Part shown: piece by piece, positions 42,571 through 51,733 of the stretch | Layout of the letters: each line of letters opens with the position of its first letter | How positions within the stretch are numbered: the first letter of the stretch is position 1 | DNA from: Ensifer sesbaniae | Lineage (GTDB): Bacteria; Pseudomonadota; Alphaproteobacteria; Rhizobiales; Rhizobiaceae | Assembly (NCBI RefSeq): GCF_013283665.1 | Contig: NZ_JABEKU010000001.1 | Coordinates: forward strand, 1,860,001-1,924,000 | Direction: 5' to 3' | DNA length: 64,000 nt | Made by a program: the position numbers and the translations under genes | Notes under the pieces: generated by a model | Seen by the model: only the letters and a program-made list of their open reading frames with translations | Told to the model about the DNA's origin: nothing | Database searches by the model: none

Positions 42571-43749
42571 GCTGTCCTTGAGGGCGTGAAGCGCGCTGCC
42601 GGGGTGAATGCCTTCGCGCATCAGCAGGCTGCGAAGCGGCCCGACGGCGGAAAGCACATGCAGTCCAAGCGCGCGCAGCGCCTGCACCGGCAGGAAGCCG
42701 GAAAGCAGCGAGCGATTGAGAAGATCGACGCTCGCAGTGCGGCTGACAATATCCAGCCGGCGGCGACTGTCGAAGCGGTCGCCAATATCGTCGGCAAGCG
42801 TCTCTCCCTTCGATGCACCGATGAGATCGACGAGCGTCATCACGTCCCGCAGGCTGAGATTGAGCCCCTGAGCCCCGATCGGCGGAAAGGCGTGCGCCGC
42901 TTCGCCGAGAAGGACGACGCGGCCCTTGCCGAAGCGTTGTGCCGTCATGCCGGAAAGCGGGAAGGATTGTGGCGCGCCCTCCACCGTCACCTTGCCGAGA
43001 ATCGATTGCATGCGGTCCTCGACCGCGCGGGAGAGTGCGGCAAGGTCGAGCGTCAGCGTTTGCGCAGCATCGTCGGGTTTGCGCACCCACACGAGGCTGG
43101 AGCGGTTGCCGGGCAGGGGAACCTGGGTGAAGGGGCCGCTTTCGGTGTGGAACTCTGTCGAGATGTTCTGGTGTGGCAATTCGTGTGCGAAGTTCAAGAC
43201 GACCGCCGTCTGCGGGTAGGACCAGGTGCTGACGGAGATCTTCGCCGCTTCGCGCACCGGGGAGCGACGACCATCGGCGCCGACGAGGAGATGGGCGCTG
43301 CATTGGCTGCCGTTCGCCAGGTCGATGGTCGCGACAGTGTCCGAAAGGTCGAAGCCGATTGCGGAGGCGGTGATGCGCGTCAGCGTCGGGCTCTCTTCGG
43401 CCCGCTGGCGGAGAATGTCGATGAAAGGCGCGTTCGGGATATTGTAGCCGAAGGCGTCGAGCCCGACTTCCGAGGCGCGGAAATTGACAGGCGGCGCGCG
43501 CAGCAGCCGGTTGGTTCCGTCGAGAATGCGCATGGTCGCGAGCGGCGCGGTCAGCGGCTCGACCTTTTCCCATAGGTTGAGCTTCTTGAGATACTCGATC
43601 GATTGGTCCATCAGCGCGGTGGTGCGTCCGTCGGCGACCGCCGGCTCGGGGCCGATCAGAGCGACGCGGTAACCGGCGTCGGAAAGCGCGATGGCCGCGA
43701 GCGATCCCGCGAGGCCTGCACCGATGATGGCGATGTCATAGTGATCCAT
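42538..43749 (-). CDS. UbiH/UbiF-family FAD-dependent hydroxylase
   Basis: A 403-residue flavin monooxygenase, probably of ubiquinone biosynthesis. FAD motifs: IAIIGAGLAGSLAAIAL at the N-terminus, LLVGADGRRSPVREAA (DG motif) in the middle and VVLLGEAAHAFPPIGAQGLN (GD-type motif with Glu for Asp). The ATG at 43749 starts at MDHYDIAIIG; the frame runs 19 codons further up without a good site. Which ring position it hydroxylates cannot be told. Confidence 0.85.
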   Translation of the reverse strand: MDHYDIAIIGAGLAGSLAAIALSDAGYRVALIGPEPAVADGRTTALMDQSIEYLKKLNLWEKVEPLTAPLATMRILDGTNRLLRAPPVNFRASEVGLDAFGYNIPNAPFIDILRQRAEESPTLTRITASAIGFDLSDTVATIDLANGSQCSAHLLVGADGRRSPVREAAKISVSTWSYPQTAVVLNFAHELPHQNISTEFHTESGPFTQVPLPGNRSSLVWVRKPDDAAQTLTLDLAALSRAVEDRMQSILGKVTVEGAPQSFPLSGMTAQRFGKGRVVLLGEAAHAFPPIGAQGLNLSLRDVMTLVDLIGASKGETLADDIGDRFDSRRRLDIVSRTASVDLLNRSLLSGFLPVQALRALGLHVLSAVGPLRSLLMREGIHPGSALHALKDSLREKIGRKSA

Positions 43750-44025
43750 GATGCAACCAAACCCTTTCGCACACGCTGTGAGGCGTCTCGGTCGAACCTC
43801 AATCATACCTCTAGTCGCGGGCGAGAGCGAAATAAATGGGTGGAATCAGCGCAGAAGCAATTTGCAAGTGTCCACAGAACAATGTGGCAAGCGGAAGCTG
43901 AGAACCTTGAATTTTAGTGGCGATGCGTTGCAAAGGGTGCATATTACCGGCAATGCGCCGCAAAGCGGTTGAGGCGGGTGTGAGGCCCGCACGGGGAAAA
44001 CAGTAGGGGTGGGCGGCGTCCGCAG

Positions 44026-44751
44026 ATGAAGTTTTTTAACTACAGACGAGTTCCCTACGCCGAGATCCGCGCCTTTTCCGTGCATATCTTGACTGCCTCG
44101 GGATCGTTTCTCGCCTTCCTCGGCGTCGTCGCCGCCGCCGAACATCGCTTCGTCGACATGTTCTGGTGGCTGGGTCTTGCGCTGCTCGTCGATGGCATCG
44201 ATGGCCCGATCGCCCGTAAGGTCCGCGTCAAGGAAGTGCTGCCCAACTGGTCGGGCGACACGCTCGACAACGTCATCGACTATGTGACCTATGTGCTGTT
44301 GCCGGCCTTTGCGCTCTATCAGAGCGGCATGATTGGCGAACCCTGGTCCTTCGTCGCGGCAGGCGCGATCGTCGTTTCGAGCGCGATCTATTATGCCGAC
44401 ATGGGCATGAAGACGGACGAGTATTTCTTCTCGGGCTTCCCCGTCGTCTGGAACATGATCGTGTTCACGCTGTTCGTCATTCAGGCAAGCGAGGTGACGG
44501 CGTCGGTCGTGGTCTTCGTCTCGGTGGTCCTGACTTTCCTGCCGATCAATTTTCTCCACCCGGTTCGCGTGCAGCGTTTGCGACCGCTGAATCTCGGCGT
44601 CTTCTTGATCTGGTCGGCGCTCGGCGTTTACGCATTGCTCTTGCACTTTGCGACGCCGGCCTGGGTCGTGACCGGCTTCGTCGTGGCGGGCATCTATCTC
44701 TACGTAATTGGCTTCGTGCTGCAGATTTTTCCAAATCTCGGCCGGAAATAG
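44026..44751 (+). CDS. pcs: Phosphatidylcholine synthase
   Basis: Condenses CDP-diacylglycerol with choline to make phosphatidylcholine in one step, a pathway typical of rhizobia and other host-associated bacteria. 241 residues, about eight membrane helices. The CDP-alcohol phosphotransferase motif is present in the Pcs form: DGIDGPIARKV ... WSGDTLDNVIDYVTY. The C-terminus ends LQIFPNLGRK. It lies 9 bp upstream of the quinone oxidoreductase gene on the same strand. Confidence 0.94.
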   Translation: MKFFNYRRVPYAEIRAFSVHILTASGSFLAFLGVVAAAEHRFVDMFWWLGLALLVDGIDGPIARKVRVKEVLPNWSGDTLDNVIDYVTYVLLPAFALYQSGMIGEPWSFVAAGAIVVSSAIYYADMGMKTDEYFFSGFPVVWNMIVFTLFVIQASEVTASVVVFVSVVLTFLPINFLHPVRVQRLRPLNLGVFLIWSALGVYALLLHFATPAWVVTGFVVAGIYLYVIGFVLQIFPNLGRK

Positions 44752-44760
44752 GAGCAGGCA

Positions 44761-45738
44761 ATGGCACAGGCGATTGTGGTACGCGAACTCGGTGGACCGG
44801 AGGTCCTGAAACTCGAAGGCGTCACGCTCTCGCCGCCAGGCCCGGGCGAGGTGCAGATCCGCCAGGTCGCCGTTGGCCTGAATTTCATCGACGTCTATTT
44901 CCGCACCGGCCTCTACAAGTCCGCCTCGGGCCTGCCTTTCGTGCCGGGCAAGGAGGGGGCTGGCATCGTCACTGCGGTCGGCGACGGCGTTAATCTCTTC
45001 TCCGTCGGTGATCGCGTCGCCTATGCATCGGCCGACGGCGCCTACGCCAGCGAACGCAATGTCGATGCCTCGCAACTGGTGAAGGTGCCCGACGGCATCA
45101 GCCTCGAGACCGCGGCGGCGATGATGCTGAAGGGCATGACGGCGCAATACCTGCTCAACCAGACCTATCAGGTTGGCCCCGGCACGACGATCCTCTTTCA
45201 TGCCGCCGCCGGCGGCGTCGGACTGATCGCCGGCCAATGGGCAAAGGCGCTGGGCGCGACCGTGATCGGCACGGCGGGTTCGCAGGACAAGATCGATCTG
45301 GCGCTGGCGCATGGCTACGACCACGTGATCAATTACCGCACGGACAACTTCGTCGCGCGGGTAAAGGAACTGACCGATGGCCGGGGTGTCGACGTCGTCT
45401 ATGATTCCGTCGGGCGCGACACCTATCCGGCGTCGCTGGATTGCCTGAAGCCGCGCGGCCTGTGGGTGAGCTTCGGCAATTCGTCCGGTCCGGTGGAGGC
45501 TTTCAGCATCGGCATCCTGGCGCAGAAGGGCTCTCTCTTTGCGACGCGTCCGACACTCTTCGGTTACGTTGCCACGCGGCCTGCGCTGGAAGCGTGTGCA
45601 AATTCCCTGTTTGATATTGTGCAAAGCAACAAAGTGCGTATCAATATAAATCAGACTTATCCGCTTGCCGATGCAGGGCGGGCGCATACGGATCTCGAGA
45701 CAAGAAAAACAAGTGGAACAACACTGCTGATTCCGTGA
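44761..45738 (+). CDS. NADPH:quinone oxidoreductase (zeta-crystallin-like)
   Basis: A 325-residue zinc-free medium-chain reductase. GroES-like N-terminal part with VGLNFIDVYFRTGLY and PFVPGKEGAG; NADPH-binding Rossmann motif HAAAGGVGLIAGQWAKALGA; no structural or catalytic zinc cysteines. Probably reduces quinones or enones using NADPH. AGGAG upstream of the ATG; the 9-bp gap to pcs suggests one operon. The dispersed repeat (copy 2) follows directly after the stop codon. Confidence 0.88.
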   Translation: MAQAIVVRELGGPEVLKLEGVTLSPPGPGEVQIRQVAVGLNFIDVYFRTGLYKSASGLPFVPGKEGAGIVTAVGDGVNLFSVGDRVAYASADGAYASERNVDASQLVKVPDGISLETAAAMMLKGMTAQYLLNQTYQVGPGTTILFHAAAGGVGLIAGQWAKALGATVIGTAGSQDKIDLALAHGYDHVINYRTDNFVARVKELTDGRGVDVVYDSVGRDTYPASLDCLKPRGLWVSFGNSSGPVEAFSIGILAQKGSLFATRPTLFGYVATRPALEACANSLFDIVQSNKVRININQTYPLADAGRAHTDLETRKTSGTTLLIP

Positions 45739-45740
45739 TC

Positions 45741-45850
45741 GAAGCCCTACAGCGCCGCGCGTCTTGTCAGACGCGTAAAGGTCGCTGTAGCACTTTGAAT
45801 TGCTGCATGTCTTTATCCTTAAATCGGCTAGGATTTAAGGAAACATGCAG
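45741..45850 (-). repeat. Dispersed palindromic repeat, copy 2
   Basis: Minus-strand match to copy 1 at 18952: CTGCATG, the CCTTAAATC..GATTTAAGG palindrome, CATGCAGCAATTCAAAGTGCTACAGCG. It then extends through a second hairpin (ACGCGTCTG..CAAGACGCG) to CGCTGTAGGGCTTC, which pairs back to CTACAGCG. It lies between the quinone oxidoreductase stop codon and the ABC operon, whose longest frame begins inside it. Confidence 0.75.
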
Positions 45851-45889
45851 GAAGGCGGACGCGGATCAGCAGAGGGGAAAGAGGGCAGC

Positions 45890-47464
45890 GTGCCTGTTGA
45901 GGGAGTAGCGGCGAACGGCCATCTATTGGCTGTGAGCAACTTGACGAAATTGTTTGGCAGCTTCGCGGCCTGCAATGGAATCGATCTGCAGATCGAACAG
46001 GGCGAGATCCACGCCCTTCTCGGCGAAAACGGTGCCGGAAAATCGACCCTGGTGAAGATGCTGTTCGGCGTATTGGCGCCGACGGCCGGCGAGATCCTCT
46101 GGCAGGGCCAGAGCGTGCGCATCGCCAACCCCGCCGCCGCGCGCAAGCTCGGCATCGGCATGGTTTTCCAGCATTTTTCGCTGTTCGAGGCGCTGACTGT
46201 CGCCGAGAACATTGCGCTTTCGATGGACGCGAACATCTCGCTGGCAAAGGTGGCGGAGGAAGCTTCACGCCTGTCGCATGCCTACGGCCTGCCGCTCGAC
46301 CCGAAGGCGCATGTGGCCGATCTTTCCGTGGGCGAGCGCCAGCGCATCGAGATCGTGCGCGCGCTGCTGCAGAACCCGCGTCTCATCATCCTGGACGAGC
46401 CGACCTCGGTCCTGACGCCGCAGGAGGCCGATCGCCTGTTCGAAACGCTCTACAAGCTGAAGGCGGAGGGACGCTCGGTCCTCTATATCAGCCACCGGCT
46501 CGAAGAGGTTCAGCGCATCTGCGACCGCGCCACCGTGCTGCGTCACGGCAAGGTCACCGGCGCCTGCGATCCGAAGGCGGAGACGCCGTCATCGCTGGCG
46601 CGCATGATGGTCGGAAGCGATGTCGCGGTCGTAACGGCCGAAGGCACGAGCGCCAAGGGCCAGGTGCAACTGGAGGCGCGTCACCTGACGGTTCCCGCGC
46701 GCACGCCCTTTGCGGTATCGCTGAAGAACATCTGTCTCAAGGTTCATGCCGGCGAGGTGCTGGCGATCGCCGGTGTAGCCGGCAACGGCCAGGGCGAACT
46801 CTTCGATGCGTTGTCGGGCGAGTATCCCATCGCGGATGAAAATGCCGTGCAGATCCGCCAGCGGCCCGTCGGCAGCAGGAACATCAATGCCCGCCGCCTG
46901 ATGGGCGCAGGGTTCGTTCCGGAAGAGCGGCACGGTCATGCCGCCGTATCGGCGCTGCCGCTCTCTGACAATCTGGTGCTTGCCCGCAGCCGCTCGGATG
47001 CCAAGGCTTTCCTCGGCGGCGGTTTCCTCAAGATCATACGGCGGGATGCGGTGGCGAGTGCCACGCAGCGCATTTCCGAGGCGATGGACGTGCGCAAGAG
47101 CGGCGAGGATCCGCCGGCGGGTTCGCTGTCGGGCGGCAACCTGCAGAAGTTCATCGTCGGCCGTGAGCTCGACCGCCAGCCGAGCGTATTGGTCGTCAAT
47201 CAGCCGACCTGGGGGGTCGATGCCGGGGCTGCGAGCCGCATCCGCCAGGCACTCGTCGACCTTGCGAAGGCGGGATCCGCGGTCCTCGTCATCAGCCAGG
47301 ATCTCGATGAGATCTTTGAAGTCGCGACGGAGATTGCCGTCATCAGCGATGGAAGGCTCTCCGATCCCTATCCGGCGAAAGAGCTCTCGCGCGAAAAGAT
47401 TGGCCTCCTGATGGGGGGGATGTACGGCAAGACGGAAGGCACGGAGGCCGCACATGCGCATTGA
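45890..47464 (+). CDS. ABC transporter ATP-binding protein (BMP-type importer, two domains)
   Basis: A 524-residue double ATPase of the nucleoside/simple-sugar importer class. First domain: Walker A GENGAGKSTL, signature LSVGERQRIEI, Walker B LIILDEPTSVL. Second domain: degenerate Walker A GVAGNGQGELFDAL, signature LSGGNLQKFIVGREL, VLVVNQPTWGVDAG; the asymmetry is normal for this class. I favour the GTG at 45890 with AGAGGG upstream, because the longer ATG start (45845) lies in the dispersed repeat. It overlaps the next permease by 11 bp. Confidence 0.9.
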   Translation: MPVEGVAANGHLLAVSNLTKLFGSFAACNGIDLQIEQGEIHALLGENGAGKSTLVKMLFGVLAPTAGEILWQGQSVRIANPAAARKLGIGMVFQHFSLFEALTVAENIALSMDANISLAKVAEEASRLSHAYGLPLDPKAHVADLSVGERQRIEIVRALLQNPRLIILDEPTSVLTPQEADRLFETLYKLKAEGRSVLYISHRLEEVQRICDRATVLRHGKVTGACDPKAETPSSLARMMVGSDVAVVTAEGTSAKGQVQLEARHLTVPARTPFAVSLKNICLKVHAGEVLAIAGVAGNGQGELFDALSGEYPIADENAVQIRQRPVGSRNINARRLMGAGFVPEERHGHAAVSALPLSDNLVLARSRSDAKAFLGGGFLKIIRRDAVASATQRISEAMDVRKSGEDPPAGSLSGGNLQKFIVGRELDRQPSVLVVNQPTWGVDAGAASRIRQALVDLAKAGSAVLVISQDLDEIFEVATEIAVISDGRLSDPYPAKELSREKIGLLMGGMYGKTEGTEAAHAH

Positions 47465-48548
47465 ACTGGAAAAGCGCGCCAAGGTCTCGACGCTTTTTTC
47501 GGTCCTATCGCCGTTCATCGCCTTCTTGCTGACGATCGTCTTCGGCGGCATCATGTTCGCGCTGCTCGGCAAGAACCCGGTGGCGGCGCTCTACAGCTTC
47601 TTCGTCGAACCCCTGAGCGAGGTCTGGTCGCTGCACGAACTGGCGATCAAGGCCGCGCCCTTGATCATGATCGGCGTCGGGCTTTCGGTCTGCTTCCGTT
47701 CCAACAACTGGAATATCGGCGCCGAGGGCCAGTTCATCATGGGCGCCATCGCCGGCTCGATCCTGCCGGTGGTTTTCTACGATTGGCAGTCACCGCTGGT
47801 GCTGCCGTTGATGATGCTCATGGGCATGCTCGGCGGCGCGCTCTTTGCTGCGATCCCCGCCTTCCTCAAGGCGCATATGAACACCAACGAGATCCTGACG
47901 AGCTTGATGCTCGTCTATGTCGCGCAGCTCTTTCTCGACTGGCTGGTGCGCGGTCCCTGGCGCAACCCCGGCGGCATGAACTTTCCGGAGACGCGCACTT
48001 TCGCCGTCGATGCGATCCTGCCGGAAATGATCGCTTCTGGACGCACGCACTGGGGTTTCGCCTTTGCCATCATCGCCGCCGTCCTCGTCTGGTTCATGAT
48101 GCGCTATACGCTGAAGGGCTTCGAGATTTCCGTTCTCGGCCAGTCGGAGCGGGCAGGGCGCTTTGCCGGGTTCTCGTCACGGCGGATGATCTGGTTCTCG
48201 ATGCTGCTGTCGGGCGCCTTTGCCGGGCTCGCCGGCATTTCGGAAGTCAGCGGCGCCATCCAGCAGCTGCGCCCGGTCATCTCGCCCGGTTACGGTTTCA
48301 CCGCCATCATCGTCGCCTTTCTCGGTCGCCTCAATCCGCTTGGCATCGTCGCCGCCGGCCTCGTGCTTGCCTTGACCTATCTCGGCGGCGAGGCGGCGCA
48401 GTTGTCGATCGGCGTCTCCGAGAAGGTCACGCGCGTCTTCCAGGGCCTGTTGCTCTTCTTCGTGCTCTCCTGCGACACGCTCATCCACTATCGCATCAAG
48501 CTGGTCTTCGAACGGTTGGCCGCGACAAGCACCGAGGGGAGCCGCTGA
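47454..48548 (+). CDS. ABC transporter permease 1 (BMP-type importer)
   Basis: A 364-residue permease of the BPD_transp_2 class with about ten helices. It contains NNWNIGAEGQFIMGAIAGS near residue 85 and the cytoplasmic loop GQSERAGRFAGFSSRRM. Overlaps the ATPase gene at its start and the second permease at its end (TGATG), so all three are coupled. Forms the membrane pore with the following permease. Confidence 0.9.
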   Translation: MRIELEKRAKVSTLFSVLSPFIAFLLTIVFGGIMFALLGKNPVAALYSFFVEPLSEVWSLHELAIKAAPLIMIGVGLSVCFRSNNWNIGAEGQFIMGAIAGSILPVVFYDWQSPLVLPLMMLMGMLGGALFAAIPAFLKAHMNTNEILTSLMLVYVAQLFLDWLVRGPWRNPGGMNFPETRTFAVDAILPEMIASGRTHWGFAFAIIAAVLVWFMMRYTLKGFEISVLGQSERAGRFAGFSSRRMIWFSMLLSGAFAGLAGISEVSGAIQQLRPVISPGYGFTAIIVAFLGRLNPLGIVAAGLVLALTYLGGEAAQLSIGVSEKVTRVFQGLLLFFVLSCDTLIHYRIKLVFERLAATSTEGSR

Positions 48549-49468
48549 TGGGTATTGTCGAAGCGATCCTGCTGAGTGTCATCACCGCCGCGACCCCGCT
48601 GGTGCTGGCCGCAATCGGCGAACTGGTGACGGAACGCTCGGGCGTGCTCAACCTCGGCGTCGAAGGCATGATGATCATGGGGGCGGTGTCCGCCTTCGCG
48701 ATCACCCAGATCACCGGCTCGCCCGTTCTTGGCATGCTCGCCGGCGTCCTCTGTGGCGCGCTCTTTTCGCAGCTTTTTGCCTTCCTGACATTGACCCTCG
48801 TCGCGAACCAGGTGGCGACCGGCCTCGCCTTGACGCTGCTGGGGATCGGCGTTTCCGGCATGATGGGAGAGAGCTTCCTCGGCATCCAGGGCATCAAGCT
48901 GCAGCCGATCGCGATACCATTTTTGGCCGATATCCCCATGCTCGGCCCGCTGTTGTTCCGGCAGGATATCATTTTCTATCTGTCGATCGCGCTTGTTGCC
49001 GGCGTTCACTGGTTCCTTTTCCGCAGCCGCGCCGGCCTGAAGCTGCGTGCTGTCGGTGACAGCCATGCCTCTGCGCATGCGCTGGGCGTCAACGTCATCC
49101 GGACCCGTTATCTTGCCGTGATGTTCGGCGGCGCCTGCGCGGGTCTCGCCGGTGCGCAACTGTCGCTCGTCTATACGCCGCAATGGGTGGAAAACATGTC
49201 GGCGGGTCGCGGCTGGATCGCGCTGGCGCTGGTCGTCTTTTCCTCCTGGCGGCCGTGGCGGGTGGTCGCCGGCGGCTATCTCTTCGGTGCCGTCTCGATC
49301 AGCCAGCTACATGCGCAGGCCTTCGGCCTTGGCATCCCCTCGCAGTTCCTTTCGTCGCTTCCCTATCTCGCGACAATCGTCGTACTCATTCTCATCTCGC
49401 ATAACCGGCGCACGACCTTGATCAATACGCCGGCATCGCTCGGCAAACCGTTTGTGCCGGACCGGTGA
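48548..49468 (+). CDS. ABC transporter permease 2 (BMP-type importer)
   Basis: A 306-residue permease, about eight to nine helices, with the family marker VLNLGVEGMMIMGAVSAF near the N-terminus and the coupling loop KLRAVGDSHASAHALGVNV. The ATG at 48548 overlaps the stop codon of permease 1. A long open frame extends far upstream in this frame but is antisense-like shadow of permease 1. Confidence 0.9.
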   Translation: MGIVEAILLSVITAATPLVLAAIGELVTERSGVLNLGVEGMMIMGAVSAFAITQITGSPVLGMLAGVLCGALFSQLFAFLTLTLVANQVATGLALTLLGIGVSGMMGESFLGIQGIKLQPIAIPFLADIPMLGPLLFRQDIIFYLSIALVAGVHWFLFRSRAGLKLRAVGDSHASAHALGVNVIRTRYLAVMFGGACAGLAGAQLSLVYTPQWVENMSAGRGWIALALVVFSSWRPWRVVAGGYLFGAVSISQLHAQAFGLGIPSQFLSSLPYLATIVVLILISHNRRTTLINTPASLGKPFVPDR

Positions 49469-49517
49469 TTTCAAGCATTTCAGACGGACGTTTCTCAAAC
49501 CGACAGAGGTCAAGAAA

Positions 49518-50588
49518 ATGAAGAAACTACTGCTCGCTCTCGCAAGTACCGCGGCTGCGATCGGCTTCGCCACGGGCGCCAGCGCTCAGGAAAAGGCCAA
49601 GATCTGCTTCGTTTACGTCGGTTCCAAGACCGATGGCGGCTGGACCCAGGCCCACGACATCGGCCGCCAGGCGCTGGAGAAGCAGCTCGGCGACAAGGTT
49701 GAGACGCAGTTCCTCGAAAACGTGCCGGAGGGTCCGGATGCGGAACGCGCCATCGAACGCCTCGCGCGCTCCGGCTGCGGCCTGATCTTCACGACCTCCT
49801 TCGGCTTCATGGATGCGACGATCAAGATCGCGCAGAAGTTCCCGGACGTGAAGTTCGAACACGCGACCGGCTACAAGACGGCGCCGAACGTCGCGACCTA
49901 CAACAGCCGCTTCTATGAGGGGCGCTACATCCAGGGCCAGATCGCCGCAAAGATGTCGCAGAAGGGCGTCGCCGGCTACATTGCCTCCTTCCCGATCCCG
50001 GAAGTGGTGATGGGCATCAACTCCTTCGTCATCGGCGCGCGCTCGGTGAACCCCGACTTCAAGATCAAGGTCGTCTGGGCCAACACCTGGTTCGATCCCG
50101 GCAAGGAAGCCGATGCCGCCAAGGCGCTGGTCGACCAGGGCGTCGATATCCTGACGCAGCACACCGATACGACCGCCCCCATGCAGGTTGCCGCCGAACG
50201 CGGCATCAAGGCTTTCGGCCAGGCCTCCGACATGATCGCGGCCGGCCCAAACACGCAGCTGACGGCAATCGTCGACACCTGGGGCGCCTATTACGTCAAG
50301 CGGACCCAGGCTTTCCTCGACGGCAAGTGGGAAACGACGTCGAGCTGGGATGGTCTGAAGGACGGCATCCTGACGATGGCGCCCTATACCAACATGCCTG
50401 ATGACGTGAAGAAGATGGCCGAGGAAACCGAAGCCAAGATCAAGTCGGGTGAACTGAAGCCCTTCACCGGCCCGCTGAAGAAGCAGGACGGCAGCGAGTG
50501 GCTTGCGGCCGGTGTGTCGTCGGACGACGGCACGCTGCTTGGCATGAACTTCTACGTCGAAGGTGTCGACGACCAGCTGCCGAAGTAA
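49518..50588 (+). CDS. BMP-family substrate-binding protein
   Basis: A 356-residue periplasmic binding protein. The signal peptide (KKLLLALASTAAAIGFATGASA) is followed by a BMP/Med-family fold with KICFVYVGSKTDGGWTQAHDIG, TTSFGFMDATIKIAQKFPD and TQHTDTTAPMQVAAERG. Members bind purine nucleosides or autoinducer-like compounds, so a nucleoside/purine importer is likely, but the ligand is not proven. GAGGT 8 bp before the ATG. Terminator directly downstream. Confidence 0.9.
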   Translation: MKKLLLALASTAAAIGFATGASAQEKAKICFVYVGSKTDGGWTQAHDIGRQALEKQLGDKVETQFLENVPEGPDAERAIERLARSGCGLIFTTSFGFMDATIKIAQKFPDVKFEHATGYKTAPNVATYNSRFYEGRYIQGQIAAKMSQKGVAGYIASFPIPEVVMGINSFVIGARSVNPDFKIKVVWANTWFDPGKEADAAKALVDQGVDILTQHTDTTAPMQVAAERGIKAFGQASDMIAAGPNTQLTAIVDTWGAYYVKRTQAFLDGKWETTSSWDGLKDGILTMAPYTNMPDDVKKMAEETEAKIKSGELKPFTGPLKKQDGSEWLAAGVSSDDGTLLGMNFYVEGVDDQLPK

Positions 50589-50612
50589 GCGGCTTACGGA
50601 AGGGACGTTAAG

Positions 50613-50644
50613 CAAACCCCGCCCTCTGGCGGGGTTTGTCTTTT
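50613..50644 (+). terminator. Terminator of the BMP-type ABC operon
   Basis: CAAACCCCGCC, loop CTCT, GGCGGGGTTTG followed by TCTTTT. An 11-bp stem 25 bp after the binding-protein stop codon. Confidence 0.9.
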
Positions 50645-50844
50645 GAGGATGGGCAACCAGGGCGTTGCGACCATTGGAGAATGTCGCAAACGCCGATTCT
50701 GCCTGTCTTTCCGGGGGCTTTCCGGAATCGATCGATCAAACTACACTCGTTTGCGCAAGTTTGAGGCAAGCGGCTGGCGGTGCTTCGGGGCACCGATATT
50801 CGTGCCGGCAGGAATCAGGCAGGGGAGTGCCTGGAGGAGATAGG

Positions 50845-51588
50845 TTGAACAGGAGTTTGCTGGAAACCGTTGTGTCTGGCTCGCGCAAACGCACGAGTCA
50901 TGCGCATGTCGTTGATCAACTTGGAAAGGCGATCATATCCGGCGAATTCCCTGTGGGCTCGATTCTTCCTGGGGATCCGGAGCTCGCGGCGCGCTTCAAG
51001 GTGTCGCGGACGGTTCTTCGCGAGGCGATGAAGACACTGGCCGCCAAGGGACTGGTCGTGCCCCGTGCCCGCATCGGCACGCGTGTGACGCCGCGCAACG
51101 ACTGGAACCTGTTCGACAGCGATATCCTGACCTGGCATTTCGAGTGCGGGGTCGACGAGGAGTTCCTTTATCACCTCAGCGAAGTGCGTCTCGCATTCGA
51201 GCCGCATGCGGCAGCGCTCGCCGCGCGAAACGCTTCGGAAGCGGAAATCAGCCGCATGATGCGTCTCGCCGTTGCCATGGGCGAGGAAGGGCATACGGCA
51301 GAGAGCCTCGCCGTCGCGGATCTGAAGTTTCACCTCGCCGTCGCCGAGGCCTCCGGAAACCCGTTCATGCGAACGGTCGGCGGGCTGATCGAAGCGGCGC
51401 TGGTCGGCGTCTTCAAGCTGAGTTCGCCGACCGCGGAAAGGGGCGGCATAGACGAAGTCGCCCGCAACCATATCCGCATCGTCGAGGAGATCGGCCGGCG
51501 TGATGAGGTCGGCGCCCGGCGCGCGATGGAGAATGTCATCAAGATCGGTCGCGCGCGGGTTCGCAGCGCCTTGCATAACGGCGCCTGA
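50845..51588 (+). CDS. FadR-type GntR-family transcriptional regulator
   Basis: A 247-residue regulator. N-terminal winged helix with LGKAIISGEFPVGSILPGDPELAARFKVSRTVLREAMKTL; C-terminal FCD ligand-binding domain with the metal-site pattern (EVRLAFEPHAA, ADLKFHLAVAEASGNPF, NHIRIVEEIGRRD). I place the start at a TTG (50845) because GGAGGAGATAGG lies directly upstream; the preceding 60 codons of open frame do not look coding. It may control the upstream ABC operon or a sugar-acid pathway elsewhere; no operator seen. Confidence 0.85.
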   Translation: MNRSLLETVVSGSRKRTSHAHVVDQLGKAIISGEFPVGSILPGDPELAARFKVSRTVLREAMKTLAAKGLVVPRARIGTRVTPRNDWNLFDSDILTWHFECGVDEEFLYHLSEVRLAFEPHAAALAARNASEAEISRMMRLAVAMGEEGHTAESLAVADLKFHLAVAEASGNPFMRTVGGLIEAALVGVFKLSSPTAERGGIDEVARNHIRIVEEIGRRDEVGARRAMENVIKIGRARVRSALHNGA

Positions 51589-51733
51589 ACTCGGCCTCTC
51601 CGGGATTGAGCGTCAATGTTCAGCAGCTCGCATCGATTTCAATGCTTGCGCTTGCTCAGATCGCCCGCTGGCCTTATCTGGTGATTGGTCGTTCCCTAGC
51701 GGAGCGGCTTTCGTCAACGGTGACCTGGAGACC

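Noticed and set aside
43846-45687. 613-codon minus-strand frame across pcs and the quinone oxidoreductase
   Set aside because: Covers two well-supported genes in antisense; composition is Arg/Asp/His-rich as expected for a shadow frame.
50665-50844. 60-codon N-terminal extension of the GntR regulator
   Set aside because: The strong GGAGGAGATAGG just before the TTG at 50845 and the normal family start argue for the shorter protein.
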